This document shows positions 48,674 to 58,188 of a DNA stretch of 64,000 bases, piece after piece (within the stretch, counting starts at the first letter, position 1; every line of letters starts with the position of its first letter). This stretch comes from Aminobacter aganoensis. GTDB lineage: Bacteria > Pseudomonadota > Alphaproteobacteria > Rhizobiales > Rhizobiaceae. The position numbers were made by a program, and so were the translations under genes. Below the pieces are notes generated by a model that saw only the letters and a program-made list of their open reading frames with translations, ran no database searches and was not told the origin of the DNA. The stretch covers positions 62,001 through 126,000 of the forward strand of contig NZ_JACHOU010000009.1 of the NCBI RefSeq assembly GCF_014206975.1, given 5' to 3'.

Positions 48674-49402
48674 GTGGCGATCGACGTGTCAGCGGTCGGA
48701 CTTCTCACCGCGATTGTGGCCGGCGCCATATCGTTCATTTCCCCATGTGTCTTGCCGCTTGTGCCAGGCTATCTTTCGTTCGTTTCAAGTGGTGTCGACC
48801 CTGCATCAAAACGCCTTGCGGATCGGATCAGGATTGTCTGGTCAGCGCTCTTTTTTATAGCCGGGTTCTCCACAGTCTTTGTGATTCTCGGCCTCGGCGC
48901 GCAGGCGTTCGGCGGAATGCTCCTGCGTTACAGCGTCGAGGCGAATATCCTCGGAGGAGGCTTGCTTATCTGCTTCGGCCTCGTCATGACGGGCCTGATC
49001 AAGGTACCTGTGCTCCTCAGAGATTTTAGGCTGCCAGGGCCGAAGACCGTATCGGGGCCGGCCGGCGCCTACACGCTTGGCCTAACCTTTGCTTTCGGTT
49101 GGACACCCTGCATCGGTCCGGTTCTCGGTTCCATTCTTACGCTGACGGCGGTATCGGCAGGGAGTGGCGCAATCCTGCTGGCAGCCTACAGTCTAGGGCT
49201 TGGAATTCCGTTCCTGATCGTCGCTGTCGCTTTCAGCAGCCTCGCTGCCGGCTTCAAGCGTATTCGCTATGCTGGTCATATCCTCAACATTTTCGCCGGC
49301 GGCATCATGGTCGCCATGGGCCTGCTGATGATGACCGGACGTCTCACCTTGATCGCCTTCTGGCTGCTCGAGCGCTTTCCTGGTCTCGGCTACATCGGCT
49401 AG
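48674..49402 (+). CDS. ccdA: CcdA-type cytochrome c biogenesis/thiol reductase membrane protein
   Basis: A 242-aa protein with six membrane helices. The two key cysteines sit in SFISPCVLPLVPGYLSF and FAFGWTPCIGPVLGS, the CcdA/DsbD-core pattern that carries electrons from cytoplasmic thioredoxin to periplasmic thiol proteins. It would supply reductant to the CxxC proteins encoded in this island, opposing the DsbB branch. The start is GTG 48674, nine bases after AGGAGG. The apolipoprotein acyltransferase gene begins six bases after its stop, so they share a transcript. Confidence 0.9.
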   Translation: MAIDVSAVGLLTAIVAGAISFISPCVLPLVPGYLSFVSSGVDPASKRLADRIRIVWSALFFIAGFSTVFVILGLGAQAFGGMLLRYSVEANILGGGLLICFGLVMTGLIKVPVLLRDFRLPGPKTVSGPAGAYTLGLTFAFGWTPCIGPVLGSILTLTAVSAGSGAILLAAYSLGLGIPFLIVAVAFSSLAAGFKRIRYAGHILNIFAGGIMVAMGLLMMTGRLTLIAFWLLERFPGLGYIG

Positions 49403-49407
49403 GGCTG

Positions 49408-51126
49408 GTGCAAAGCCGCCCGAATTCGAACGGGATCAGCTCGATTGCGAGCGGAAGGTGGCTCGAACATTCGCGTCATCGGTTCCTCGTTGCTATCCTG
49501 GTCGGCGGACTGAGTGGTTTCGGGTTCGCGCCCTATTTCATGTTGCCGCTCGCATATTTTGGTCTCTGCGCATTGGCCTTGCTGATACGGCAGAGTCGTA
49601 GTGTCTTTGCAGCCTTTTTGGTCGGATGGGCCTTCGGCCTAGGTCAATTCATCGTTGGGCTGAATTGGATAACCGAGAGCTTCGCCGTCGAGGCGGAAAG
49701 ATTCGGCGTTCTGGCATGGCCCGCCGTGATAGTACTTTCCGCATTCTTGGCAGTTTTCCCTGCGATCGCCGCGATGGCTGCCCGATGCCTTGGCGGAAGA
49801 AGCTCAGGAGCACTTATCGTCCTTCCGGCGACCTGGACCATGGCGGAGATGGCCCGCGGTGCGATACTGACGGGATTTCCTTGGAACCTCATCGGATACA
49901 TCTGGGGCTTCAGCAATGAAATTCTCCAAACTGTGTCCGTTGTAGGAATCTATGGCCTCGGGCTGCTCACCCTTCTCGCCGCAACGATGCCGCTCCTGCT
50001 CATCGGGAAACTTCGGCTAGGCATCTTGCCAGCCGCGCTCGTTTTCGTGCTGACGCCTCTGGTCGTTTTCGCCGTTCTGTGGTCCGCGGGGAAATGGCGT
50101 TTAGAGGCTGTCGACGTGGCCGACAATGGCGAACGGGTGCGGATCGTCCAACCGAACATTCCTCAGACCCAGAAATGGGAACCGAGCGAAGCAAGAGGAA
50201 TTCTTGACAAGCTTCACGCCCTTAGCACGTCCGGTGATGCGTCCCGACCGCTCTATGTGATCTGGCCCGAGACGGCGTATCCTTTTTTGTTTGAAACGGA
50301 TCGCGAAATTCCTCCAATACTTCTAGCTGCCATACCATCAGGGGGGCTGCTTATCACCGGAGCCGTGAGGGAAGTTGCTGGACGAAGCCCTGAGGACCCT
50401 GCCCTGTTGAACAGCCTCCTCGCGCTCGATGACAAAGGAGGGGTCATCGCGGACTACGACAAGGTTCGACTGGTCCCGTTTGGGGAGTTCACCCCTTTCA
50501 AAAGTGTCCTTGGCGCCATGAAGATGACAATCGGCGATATCGACTACAGTCCCGGAAGGAGCGATATGCCCATCCAGTTAGCCGCTTTACCGGCTGCCAG
50601 GATATTGATTTGCTATGAGGCGATATTCCCACGTGTTGGGAATGACAACGCACGATGGATTTTGAACATCACAAATGACGCATGGTTCGGACTGTCTGCC
50701 GGTCCCTACCAGCACTTTCTCGCCGCACGCGTCAGGGCGATCGAGGCCGGTCTGCCGCTCATCCGCGCCGCCAACAGTGGTATCAGCGCGATCGTCGATG
50801 GCTATGGCCGAGTGAAGGACTTGCTTCCGCTAAACGTTAGCGGGGTGATTGATGGCGCACTGCCCGCGCCCGTGAAATCTGAAATCGTGTTTGTCAGGCT
50901 TGGGAACAAGCCGCTCGTGGCAATAATGGCGCTGCTTGTCGCGGCCGGTGCCATCACGCAGCGAGGATCAGGACGAAAACGGATGGACTGCTCGGGTTTC
51001 AGTGGACTGAACCGACCAGCGGGGCGTCTCCTTCTCGTATCGAAACCCATCGCCCGGTGTGATTGGTCGCTTGTCGCTTCAGGTAGGTGTAGCCGGTTTC
51101 ATCCCAGTTCAGGACCGCATCCGTGA
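49408..51126 (+). CDS. lnt: Apolipoprotein N-acyltransferase
   Basis: About 572 aa. Six or seven N-terminal membrane helices precede a nitrilase-fold periplasmic domain with the Lnt triad: Glu in VIWPETAYPF (about 287), Lys in YDKVRLVPFGEF (about 351) and Cys in ICYEAIFPRVG (about 401). It adds the third acyl chain to lipoproteins. The frame is open far upstream, but ccdA occupies that DNA; GTG 49408 is the best start, with a weak ribosome site. The last 50 or so residues (after AGAITQRGSGRK) are atypical and overlap the convergent peptidase gene by 128 bases, suggesting loss of the original stop. Confidence 0.87.
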   Translation: MQSRPNSNGISSIASGRWLEHSRHRFLVAILVGGLSGFGFAPYFMLPLAYFGLCALALLIRQSRSVFAAFLVGWAFGLGQFIVGLNWITESFAVEAERFGVLAWPAVIVLSAFLAVFPAIAAMAARCLGGRSSGALIVLPATWTMAEMARGAILTGFPWNLIGYIWGFSNEILQTVSVVGIYGLGLLTLLAATMPLLLIGKLRLGILPAALVFVLTPLVVFAVLWSAGKWRLEAVDVADNGERVRIVQPNIPQTQKWEPSEARGILDKLHALSTSGDASRPLYVIWPETAYPFLFETDREIPPILLAAIPSGGLLITGAVREVAGRSPEDPALLNSLLALDDKGGVIADYDKVRLVPFGEFTPFKSVLGAMKMTIGDIDYSPGRSDMPIQLAALPAARILICYEAIFPRVGNDNARWILNITNDAWFGLSAGPYQHFLAARVRAIEAGLPLIRAANSGISAIVDGYGRVKDLLPLNVSGVIDGALPAPVKSEIVFVRLGNKPLVAIMALLVAAGAITQRGSGRKRMDCSGFSGLNRPAGRLLLVSKPIARCDWSLVASGRCSRFHPSSGPHP

Positions 51127-51601
51127 GATTGTCGAGAACGACATCTCCAACGTCGGTTCGAACGGTGAGGACAGCATGTCCGTCGCCGTTTGGTCGACGC
51201 AACACTGTCATCAGGAGATTCGAAGCCGGAATGCCATCGTTCATCAAGACGCGTCGCTTTGCCAATGCGTAGTCTTCACAGTCGCCGGCATCAACTGGAT
51301 AGGTCCAGAACTCTTCCTTCCCGTAGAGTTCGAGATCGCTTTTCGGCTTGACGGCTTGATTCACGGAGATCGTGAGCTCTTCCAGCCGCACAAGAAGCTC
51401 GGCCGACATTGTCAACGGCGTCATGTCACGGGAGCGTATCGCGCATTCCGAAGCGTTGCGCTTGCAAAACTCGTAATGGCCGATCGGTTGCGAGGTCAGC
51501 CCTCCTGTCACCATGGCCGACGGATGGGCCCAGGCGCTGCTGCTTCCAAGCGCCCATACAGCCGCAATGCACGCAGCGGCGATCGACTCCCGCAAGGTCA
51601 C
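50999..51601 (-). CDS. Transglutaminase-like cysteine peptidase (BTLCP family), second copy
   Basis: A 200-aa periplasmic protein with signal peptide (IAAACIAAVWALGSSSAWAH). The catalytic triad lies in DAGDCEDYALAKR (Cys), GDGHAVLTVRTDVG (His) and VVLDNLTDAV (Asp). It is a clear paralogue of the 36098-36754 product (shared DCEDYAL, GHAVLTV and TYPV/EYPA signatures). The start is GTG 51601. It converges with lnt, overlapping its 3' end. Two copies in one island may cleave different surface proteins. No LapD-like c-di-GMP receptor is present in the window. Confidence 0.85.
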   Translation of the reverse strand: MTLRESIAAACIAAVWALGSSSAWAHPSAMVTGGLTSQPIGHYEFCKRNASECAIRSRDMTPLTMSAELLVRLEELTISVNQAVKPKSDLELYGKEEFWTYPVDAGDCEDYALAKRRVLMNDGIPASNLLMTVLRRPNGDGHAVLTVRTDVGDVVLDNLTDAVLNWDETGYTYLKRQATNHTGRWVSIREGDAPLVGSVH

Positions 51602-51745
51602 TACCCAACCCCTCGTCCGATCTTAATCGATATTACCAAACTCTTAATGGCTCCCGCGGCTCGCGTCCATCGCCGTTAGGCCACGACTTTGTGAAGAGGC
51701 GGCGCACGGGGTGCCAAGTTTCCACAGGAAGCTGCAGGTTAGCGA

Positions 51746-51776
51746 TTGAACCTCAAGCAGCTAGAGCAGCGAAGCT
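51746..51776 (+). promoter_or_regulatory. MerR-type promoter/operator (site d) of lspA
   Basis: Plus strand: -35 TTGAAC, 19-base spacer, -10 GAAGCT (weak). The dyad CCTCAAG-N3-CTAGAGC matches 12 of 13 defined positions. The predicted RNA start is about 22 bases before GTG 51805. Confidence 0.65.
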
Positions 51777-51804
51777 CTTGTCCTCCATGTGACGGAGGAT
51801 GGTT

Positions 51805-52302
51805 GTGAAGCGAACATTAAATGTCTCTCGAGTTTTCCTCGGTCTCGCATGCGCAGTTTCGGCGTTCTCGATCGATCAACTGTCGAAATTCGCGATCGTC
51901 GAGATCGTCATGCAGCCGCCTAGAAATATTTATATTACAAGTTTTTTTAATATCACCCTGTCTTATAATAAAGGAATAAGCTTTGGGATATTTTCCAGCT
52001 ACTTTGAAAACAGTTCGACCATATTGTCTTTCGCAACATCGCTAGTCGTTGGGTTTCTTTTTGTGTGGATGCTCTACGCAAAAACCCGTGTTCAGACGAT
52101 GGCGATCGGCCTGATCGTGGGGGGCGCGGTCGGAAACATCTTCGATCGGATGCGGCAAGGCGCAGTTACTGACTTCATCGATCTTCATTTGGGTAGCTGG
52201 CATTGGCCGACGTTCAATGGCGCTGATATTGCCATCGTAGTCGGCGCCGCTTTGGTCGTCTTCACTTCGCCGCGATCCCCTCCAGATGATTCTACTCGAT
52301 AG
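51805..52302 (+). CDS. lspA: Lipoprotein signal peptidase (signal peptidase II)
   Basis: A 165-aa protein with four membrane helices. The catalytic aspartates are in GGAVGNIFDRMRQGAVTDFI (about residue 114) and FNGADIAIVVG (about 141), and SYNKGISFGIF carries the conserved Asn. It removes lipoprotein signal peptides. GTG 51805 follows GGAGG by six bases; ATG 51799 is too close to that site. The centre of the gene is AT-rich compared with its surroundings, suggesting separate acquisition. lspA homologues are known partners of MerR-controlled lead and cadmium operons, which fits the adjoining MerR-type promoter. Confidence 0.9.
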   Translation: MKRTLNVSRVFLGLACAVSAFSIDQLSKFAIVEIVMQPPRNIYITSFFNITLSYNKGISFGIFSSYFENSSTILSFATSLVVGFLFVWMLYAKTRVQTMAIGLIVGGAVGNIFDRMRQGAVTDFIDLHLGSWHWPTFNGADIAIVVGAALVVFTSPRSPPDDSTR

Positions 52303-52507
52303 AATCGTGCCGCGTCGCGACGGAGGGTTGCATGGGTACTGATCGGGCTTTGAGTTTGCATGAGACACAGGCGACCCTGTCGATTCCGAACTGCAGTCGC
52401 AAAGGACATTGCCATTGTTTTTTCGTGGTTGTCCGATACGCGGTTTCGCATACGCCATGTATTCCGATGGTATCGCAGTGTGGAGTTGTTTGGAAAGGAC
52501 TGAGCTT

Positions 52508-54892
52508 ATGAATGACAGGTCAACGTCGATCGAAATGATGGACCGTTATTGGCGAGCGGCAAACTACCTGTCGGTGGGTCAGATCTATCTTATGGACAAT
52601 CCGCTGCTGCGCGAGCCGCTGCGCGCCGAGCATGTGAAGCCCCGGCTGCTCGGGCACTGGGGCACCACGCCGGGTCTGAATTTCATTTACGTCCACTTAA
52701 ACAGGCTGATCAGGGAGCGCGATCTGGATGTACTCTACGTCTGCGGGCCGGGACATGGCGGACCCGCAATGGTCGCAAACACCTGGCTTGAGGGGAGCTA
52801 TAGCGAAATCTACCCCGAAATCGGCCGCGACGCCGACGGAATGAAAAAGCTCTTCAAGCAGTTCTCCTTTCCTGGCGGAGTGCCGAGCCACGTCGCGCCC
52901 GAAACCCCGGGTTCGATCCATGAGGGCGGAGAGCTGGGATATGCGCTGGTCCATGCCTTCGGCGCAGCTTTCGACAATCCGGGTCTCGTCGTTGCCTGCG
53001 TCGTCGGAGACGGCGAGGCCGAGACAGGCCCACTGGCCGCCGCCTGGCATTCGAACAAGTTCCTGAACCCGCGGGTCGACGGCGCGGTGCTGCCGATCCT
53101 CCATCTCAACGGCTACAAGATTGCCAACCCGACGCTGCTGGCGCGAATGGACGACAGGGAACTCGAGCACCTTTTCAAGGGCTACGGCTACGATCCGTTC
53201 TTCGTAGAAGGCAGCGATCCGATTTCCATGCACGGCCTGATGGCGGCCACGATGGACGAGGTGATGGATCGCATTCGAGACATCCAGGCGGATGCTCGCT
53301 CCGACGGAAGCGTCGTTGCGCGGCCGCGCTGGCCGATGGTTGTCCTGCGAAGCCCGAAGGGCTGGACCGGACCCAAGGAGGTCGACGGTAAAAAAGTGGA
53401 GGATTTCTGGCGCTCGCACCAGGTGCCGGTGTCGAACGCACGCGGCGACGCTGTGCACCGTAACATCCTGGAAGACTGGCTGCGCAGCTACCGGCCGGAA
53501 GAGTTGTTCGATTCGAAGGGCGGTCTTCTACCCGAGATCGCCGCCCTTGCGCCCGAAGGCGAGAAGCGCATGGGCGCACTGCCGCATGCCAATGGCGGGG
53601 TGCTGAGGAAGGACCTTGTGCTGCCGGACTGGAAAACCCTTGCGCTCGACGTGCCGCACCCTGGCGGCAAGACCGCCGAGGGGACGCGTCTCATGGGAGT
53701 CTACCTGCGCGATGTCATGAGCCTGAACGCCGACGCCCGGAACTTCCGGCTGATGGGTCCGGATGAGACATCCTCGAACCGGCTGGACGCCGTCTTCGAG
53801 GTCACGGACCGGGTCTGGATGGAGGGGATCGAGCCCTATGACGTGCACCTCGCCCGCGAGGGCCGCGTCATGGAAGTGCTGTCGGAACATCTTTGCCAGG
53901 GCTGGCTGGAAGGATACCTGCTGACCGGCCGGCACGGCCTGTTCTCCTGCTACGAAGCCTTCATTCACATCGTCGACTCCATGGTGAACCAGCACGCCAA
54001 ATGGCTGAAGACCTCGGCGGAGTTGCCATGGCGCAGGCCGATCGCCTCACTGAACTATCTGCTGACGTCGCATGTCTGGCGGCAGGATCATAACGGCTTC
54101 AGCCATCAGGACCCCGGTTTCGCCGATTTCGTCGCCAACAAGAAGGCCGACACGGTACGGCTCTATTTCCCGCCGGATGCCAACACGCTTCTCTGGGTCA
54201 CCGACCATTGTCTGCGAACCTGGAACCGCATCAATGTCATCACCGCCGGCAAGCAGCCCGCGCCGCAATGGCTGACGGCCGAAGCTGCCGAGGCTCACTG
54301 CAGGGCCGGCGCAGGCATCTGGGAATGGGCGTCGACCTGCCCGGCTGAAGAGGAGCCGGACATCGTCATGGCCTGCGCGGGCGACGTTCCGACAATGGAG
54401 ACGCTGGCCGCTGTCGATCTCCTGAAAACAGCCCTGCCGGACCTCAGGATACGGGTCGTCAACGTCGTTGACCTAATGACGCTGCAGTCGAACAGCGAAC
54501 ATCCGCACGGCTTCACCGACGAGATCTTCGATCGGCTGTTCACCAAGGACAAGCCGGTGATCTTTGCCTATCACGGCTACCCCTATCTCATCCACCGGCT
54601 GACCTATCGGCGCACCAATCACGATAACCTGCACGTTCAAGGCTTCCGAGAGGAAGGAACGACCACTACGCCGTTCGACATGGCGGTGATGAATCAGCTC
54701 GACCGCTTTCACTTGGCGCTGGCCACGTTGAGGCGCCTGCCCCGGCTTGCCGAACGCTCCGCGCAATTTGCCGCGACCCTCGAGGGAAGGCTTGAAGAGC
54801 ACAAGGCTTTCGTGCGCGAACATGGTGAAGACATGCCAGAAATCCGCGATTGGTCGTGGCCCTATGGCGCCGCGGCCGAGGCGGGCGGCTGA
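52508..54892 (+). CDS. xfp: Xylulose-5-phosphate/fructose-6-phosphate phosphoketolase
   Basis: A 794-aa thiamine-diphosphate enzyme of full family length. Diagnostic segments are YCGPGHGG-like [40 protein letters not shown], the ThDP-binding [20 protein letters not shown], and the C-terminal [17 protein letters not shown]. It splits xylulose-5-P or fructose-6-P with phosphate to acetyl-phosphate, bypassing lower glycolysis. ATG 52508 has AGGA nine bases before it. The acetate kinase gene begins in its stop codon (TGATG), so acetyl-phosphate is passed on to make ATP and acetate. Confidence 0.95.
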   Translation: MNDRSTSIEMMDRYWRAANYLSVGQIYLMDNPLLREPLRAEHVKPRLLGHWGTTPGLNFIYVHLNRLIRERDLDVLYVCGPGHGGPAMVANTWLEGSYSEIYPEIGRDADGMKKLFKQFSFPGGVPSHVAPETPGSIHEGGELGYALVHAFGAAFDNPGLVVACVVGDGEAETGPLAAAWHSNKFLNPRVDGAVLPILHLNGYKIANPTLLARMDDRELEHLFKGYGYDPFFVEGSDPISMHGLMAATMDEVMDRIRDIQADARSDGSVVARPRWPMVVLRSPKGWTGPKEVDGKKVEDFWRSHQVPVSNARGDAVHRNILEDWLRSYRPEELFDSKGGLLPEIAALAPEGEKRMGALPHANGGVLRKDLVLPDWKTLALDVPHPGGKTAEGTRLMGVYLRDVMSLNADARNFRLMGPDETSSNRLDAVFEVTDRVWMEGIEPYDVHLAREGRVMEVLSEHLCQGWLEGYLLTGRHGLFSCYEAFIHIVDSMVNQHAKWLKTSAELPWRRPIASLNYLLTSHVWRQDHNGFSHQDPGFADFVANKKADTVRLYFPPDANTLLWVTDHCLRTWNRINVITAGKQPAPQWLTAEAAEAHCRAGAGIWEWASTCPAEEEPDIVMACAGDVPTMETLAAVDLLKTALPDLRIRVVNVVDLMTLQSNSEHPHGFTDEIFDRLFTKDKPVIFAYHGYPYLIHRLTYRRTNHDNLHVQGFREEGTTTTPFDMAVMNQLDRFHLALATLRRLPRLAERSAQFAATLEGRLEEHKAFVREHGEDMPEIRDWSWPYGAAAEAGG

Positions 54893-56073
54893 TGTGCGAC
54901 GCGATCCTGGTGCTGAATGCCGGTTCCTCCAGCATCAAGTTCGGTGTCTACGATGTCGGTAAAGCCAATAGACCTGTGGTGGCCGCGCGGGGAACGCTCG
55001 AAATGGGAGCATCACCACGTCTGGAGGTCAATCCGATAGAAGCAGCGCTACAGACAACCTTCATCTTGCAGAGTGACGGTCTGGCTGAAGGGATCGTCGC
55101 GCTGGTGGAGTGGATCGAGCATGGTTTTGGCAACCGTCGTCTGATTGCTTGCGGTCATCGCATTGTCCATGGTGGTACGGCATTCTTCAATCCCGTCCTT
55201 CTTACGCCATCTGTGATTGATGCGGTCGACAGTCTTACGCCGCTCGCGCCGCTGCATCAGCCGCGTAGTATTGCGCCGATCCGCGTCATGGTGGAACTGC
55301 GACCGCAACTCCCGCAGATTGGCTGCTTCGATACCGCCTTCCATCGTACGATCGAGGCGCCCGCCAATCGATTCGCTCTGCCTCGCGAGTATGTAGAAAG
55401 AGGTATCCGCCGCTTCGGATTCCATGGTCTTTCTTACGAGTACATCGCGACACGGCTGGATCAGGCTGGCAAAGCGGATAAGCGCTCGGTGGTCGCCCAC
55501 CTCGGTAACGGTGCAAGCCTCTGCGCCATGCGTAACAAGCGCAGCCTGGATACGACGATGGGCTTTTCGGCGCTGGATGGCCTTGTCATGGGAACACGTT
55601 GCGGAAGTATCGACCCGGGGGTCCTCCTCTATCTCCTGCAGCATGAGAAAATGACACTTAACGACCTGCACGACCTGCTTTATGAGAGATCCGGCCTGCT
55701 CGGCGTTTCAGCGGAATCCGGAGACATGCGCGATCTGGAAGCAAGTGCAAGTCCTCACGCTCGCGAAGCAATCGAGCTTTTTGTCTTTCGTATCGCCCGC
55801 GAAGTCGCCGCGCTCGCGAACACCTTGGGTGGCCTCGACTGCCTTGTCTTCACGGCAGGTATCGGCGAGCATTCCGCTGTCGTCCGGAAAGCGGTTTGCG
55901 AACGACTGACATGGATGGGAGTGAAGATCGATGACGACAAAAATCAGCATCACGCAGAAGTTATCAGCGCGAATGCCAGTGCCGTACATGTAGGCGTCTT
56001 GCCGGCTGACGAAGAAATTGTCATTGCAAGGCACGTAGCACGAGCCACGCTCCTACGCTCGGATGAAAGCTAG
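54892..56073 (+). CDS. ackA: Acetate kinase
   Basis: A 393-aa enzyme of the ASKHA fold: ILVLNAGSSSIKFGVYDV, GHRIVHGG, CFDTAFHRTI, FGFHGLSYEYI, VVAHLGNGASLCAM and VFTAGIGEHSAVVR are all present. It converts acetyl-phosphate and ADP into acetate and ATP. Its start codon overlaps the phosphoketolase stop, making a two-gene operon that produces ATP directly from sugar phosphates, useful under respiratory stress. A longer frame to 54850 is rejected. The universal stress gene lies convergently downstream. Confidence 0.95.
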   Translation: MCDAILVLNAGSSSIKFGVYDVGKANRPVVAARGTLEMGASPRLEVNPIEAALQTTFILQSDGLAEGIVALVEWIEHGFGNRRLIACGHRIVHGGTAFFNPVLLTPSVIDAVDSLTPLAPLHQPRSIAPIRVMVELRPQLPQIGCFDTAFHRTIEAPANRFALPREYVERGIRRFGFHGLSYEYIATRLDQAGKADKRSVVAHLGNGASLCAMRNKRSLDTTMGFSALDGLVMGTRCGSIDPGVLLYLLQHEKMTLNDLHDLLYERSGLLGVSAESGDMRDLEASASPHAREAIELFVFRIAREVAALANTLGGLDCLVFTAGIGEHSAVVRKAVCERLTWMGVKIDDDKNQHHAEVISANASAVHVGVLPADEEIVIARHVARATLLRSDES

Positions 56074-56178
56074 GAAGTCTTCTACCTATTTAACCGATCG
56101 AGACGCTCCCATGGAGTTAGGCCAACGCGTGCTGCCAAGATGGGATACAATCTGTATATCGCATTGCAAAAGCACTCG

Positions 56179-56985
56179 TCAGTGCGACATGAACCAACAT
56201 ATCTCGGCGTTACTCAGCATTTCGGAGGTTACACCACCAAAAACGCGTTCGGCCAGCGAATTGCGTCCAAAGACTCCGGTCACTATGAGCTCAGCTTGCT
56301 CACGACGAGCTTGATCGAGTAGGCTTGAACAAGCATCTCCAGTGGTATTCGGGATATGCAAATACTGTGCTTTTGCGCCATGACAGCGCAGATGTGCTGC
56401 AACTGCGTCGAGCCTTTCGCTCGACACCTCATCCCCCACGCCCACGACTGAAACACTCTCTGCACGGACAAGCAGAGGAAGTGCATCGTGAACCGCGCGG
56501 CGAGCTTGCGCCGTGTCCTTCCATGCGACCAGGATGCGTGAGAAGTGAGCTTTCCCAAATGAGCGCCCGAGGCGCAACACCGGGACACCGGAACCAAGGG
56601 CGACGTGAGCCGGGTTTGGCAACACGCTTTCCTCTTCCTCTGACGAATCCGTGATCAGCAAGTCTGCGGTCAGTAGGTGCGCTTGCATTGAAGCGGTAGG
56701 TTCACCAATTCCCGAACACCAGTGGACTTGATCAGAATCGGCACCGAAGACTTCGTCGACGATGGTCCGGCTGGACGCCAGGGCTCGCTCCATCAATCTG
56801 GCCTGCTCTTCAGCCCAAAAAACACTCGGAGCCAAGACGTCTTTCATAGACGTTTTTGGCCATGCATAGGAAGCGACCGAGATTTTGGCATCAAACGCAT
56901 TAGCCATCTCGCGCGCAAATTGAAGTGTGTCTGTCAGATTTTTTCGCGGACACGCATCGACAACGATCTCACAAAATTTCGTCAC
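56179..56985 (-). CDS. Universal stress protein (tandem UspA domains)
   Basis: A 268-aa cytoplasmic protein made of two UspA-like halves. The second half keeps the ATP-binding signature VTGVFGRNSLAERVFGGVTS (G-x2-G-x9-G-T/S type); the first half is degenerate. GTG 56985 has GGAG eight bases before it and gives the usual N-terminus; an upstream GTG at 57045 would add a hydrophobic stretch. Such proteins accompany phosphoketolase and acetate kinase in many alphaproteobacterial stress islands. A MerR-type promoter lies 99 bases upstream. Confidence 0.85.
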   Translation of the reverse strand: MTKFCEIVVDACPRKNLTDTLQFAREMANAFDAKISVASYAWPKTSMKDVLAPSVFWAEEQARLMERALASSRTIVDEVFGADSDQVHWCSGIGEPTASMQAHLLTADLLITDSSEEEESVLPNPAHVALGSGVPVLRLGRSFGKAHFSRILVAWKDTAQARRAVHDALPLLVRAESVSVVGVGDEVSSERLDAVAAHLRCHGAKAQYLHIPNTTGDACSSLLDQARREQAELIVTGVFGRNSLAERVFGGVTSEMLSNAEICWFMSH

Positions 56986-57083
56986 GGCTGCAGCTCCAAT
57001 AAGACTGATCAAACAATATACGTTGACGGTTATTGCGACATCCACTCCCCCTTTGACGGTCAGATGGCGGTTAACCCCCTACC

Positions 57084-57114
57084 TCGGTAGCATCTCAGGT
57101 TGCTCGAGGTTCAA
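57084..57114 (-). promoter_or_regulatory. MerR-type promoter/operator (site e) of the universal stress gene
   Basis: Minus strand: -35 TTGAAC, 19-base spacer, -10 TACCGA. The dyad CCTCGAG-N3-CCTGAGA matches 11 of 13 defined positions. The leader to GTG 56985 would be about 90 bases. Confidence 0.6.
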
Positions 57115-57592
57115 GCGCGGTCATCTCTGTTTCGCTGCGACAAAAGGGCTTGCAGAGATACTGATGTCCGAGGCATTGACGGCCCGCTGAGAGCGCCTGT
57201 TCGACTGGCAGCACGCCGTCACCAACAAAGCCGGCGATCCTATTGATCGGAGGGTACCGCACACTTCGGGGATTGGCCTCGTCACAGCTGTTCGATCACA
57301 ACTGCCTGATCGGCACACAAGGTATTCCGCTTTTCAGCGCCGAGCTTACTTTTTGGATATGCCTCGGCTTCTCATCAGTCTGCAATTGAATATCTCAGCT
57401 TTTTGGCACTAGCGCGACGCAGCTCCAGCTACTCGCGCAGTCTAGTCGGTGTTTAGGCAGCGAGTACACGAAATTCTACGGCACGTTCTCCGAAGCGCCG
57501 CCCTTGCCAGAAGGGTTGGAACTTGTGCTATTTCGACACGGCCCGCGGTTCTTGGGTCGGGATGCGCAGGTTGAGGTGGCACAGCCCATTGA
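57115..57592. other. Intergenic region, no gene seen
   Basis: About 480 bases between the divergent universal-stress and Fur-family genes. Short frames on both strands lack ribosome sites. The Fur-family promoter must lie at its right end but was not resolved. Confidence 0.4.
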
Positions 57593-58057
57593 ATGGTAGC
57601 AGGGTACGATTGGCCGAGAGCGTTGCAAACCGATCCGATTGATATCGTCAAGATCTGCAAAGAATGCGGTCTCCGCTTGACGGGTCAGCGACGCGTAATT
57701 GTTGAGCTGCTTCAGCAGGCGAGCGATCATCCCGACGCTTTAGAGCTTCATCGGCGTGCGACAAAAGTCGACCCACGCATCGCGCTTTCGACGATCTACC
57801 GGACACTTAGCCTTCTCGATGAAAAAGGCGTCCTCGAGAGGCATGTTTTTGGAAGCGGACCTGCGCGCTTCGAACGCGCCGACGCGGAACACCATGATCA
57901 TCTCATCGACGTAGAATCGGGCCAGGTGGTCGAATTTCGGTCCGATGAGATCGAGCGGCTTCAGCAGAAAATCGCGCGGGAGCACGGCTTCGAGATTATC
58001 AGCCATAGGCTTGAGATTTATGTAAGACCCTTGAGAAGGCGGAAGCGGAAGTCCTGA
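57593..58057 (+). CDS. Fur-family metalloregulator (Fur/PerR/Irr-like)
   Basis: A 154-aa regulator. The winged helix (GLRLTGQRRVIVELLQQASD, then LSTIYRTLSLLDEKGVLERH) and the metal site AEHHDHLIDVESGQVVEF are typical of the Fur family. The CxxC structural zinc pairs of E. coli Fur are absent, as in alphaproteobacterial Irr and Mur. ATG 57593 is used, although TTG at about codon 11 is possible. It lies 131 bases before a P1B-4 ATPase on the same strand, recalling the PerR-PfeT arrangement in Gram-positive bacteria. A palindrome sits between them. Confidence 0.87.
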   Translation: MVAGYDWPRALQTDPIDIVKICKECGLRLTGQRRVIVELLQQASDHPDALELHRRATKVDPRIALSTIYRTLSLLDEKGVLERHVFGSGPARFERADAEHHDHLIDVESGQVVEFRSDEIERLQQKIAREHGFEIISHRLEIYVRPLRRRKRKS

Positions 58058-58144
58058 AGTCACCAAGCAGAGGGTAGGCAAGCGGTGGCCTAGAGGCGGC
58101 AAAGGGCTATAGCGTCTAGTATCGATTTGGGTACAGGAATGATA

Positions 58145-58161
58145 TTGAGTCACTGAATCAA
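58145..58161 (+). promoter_or_regulatory. Palindromic operator candidate before the P1B-4 ATPase
   Basis: TTGAGTCACTGAATCAA consists of arms TTGANTCA and TGANTCAA around a central C, 28 bases before ATG 58189. It may be the target of the adjacent Fur-family protein. It does not match the MerR-type motif. Confidence 0.5.
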
Positions 58162-58188
58162 AGTTTGACGACGCGGGAGTCCTTCGGC

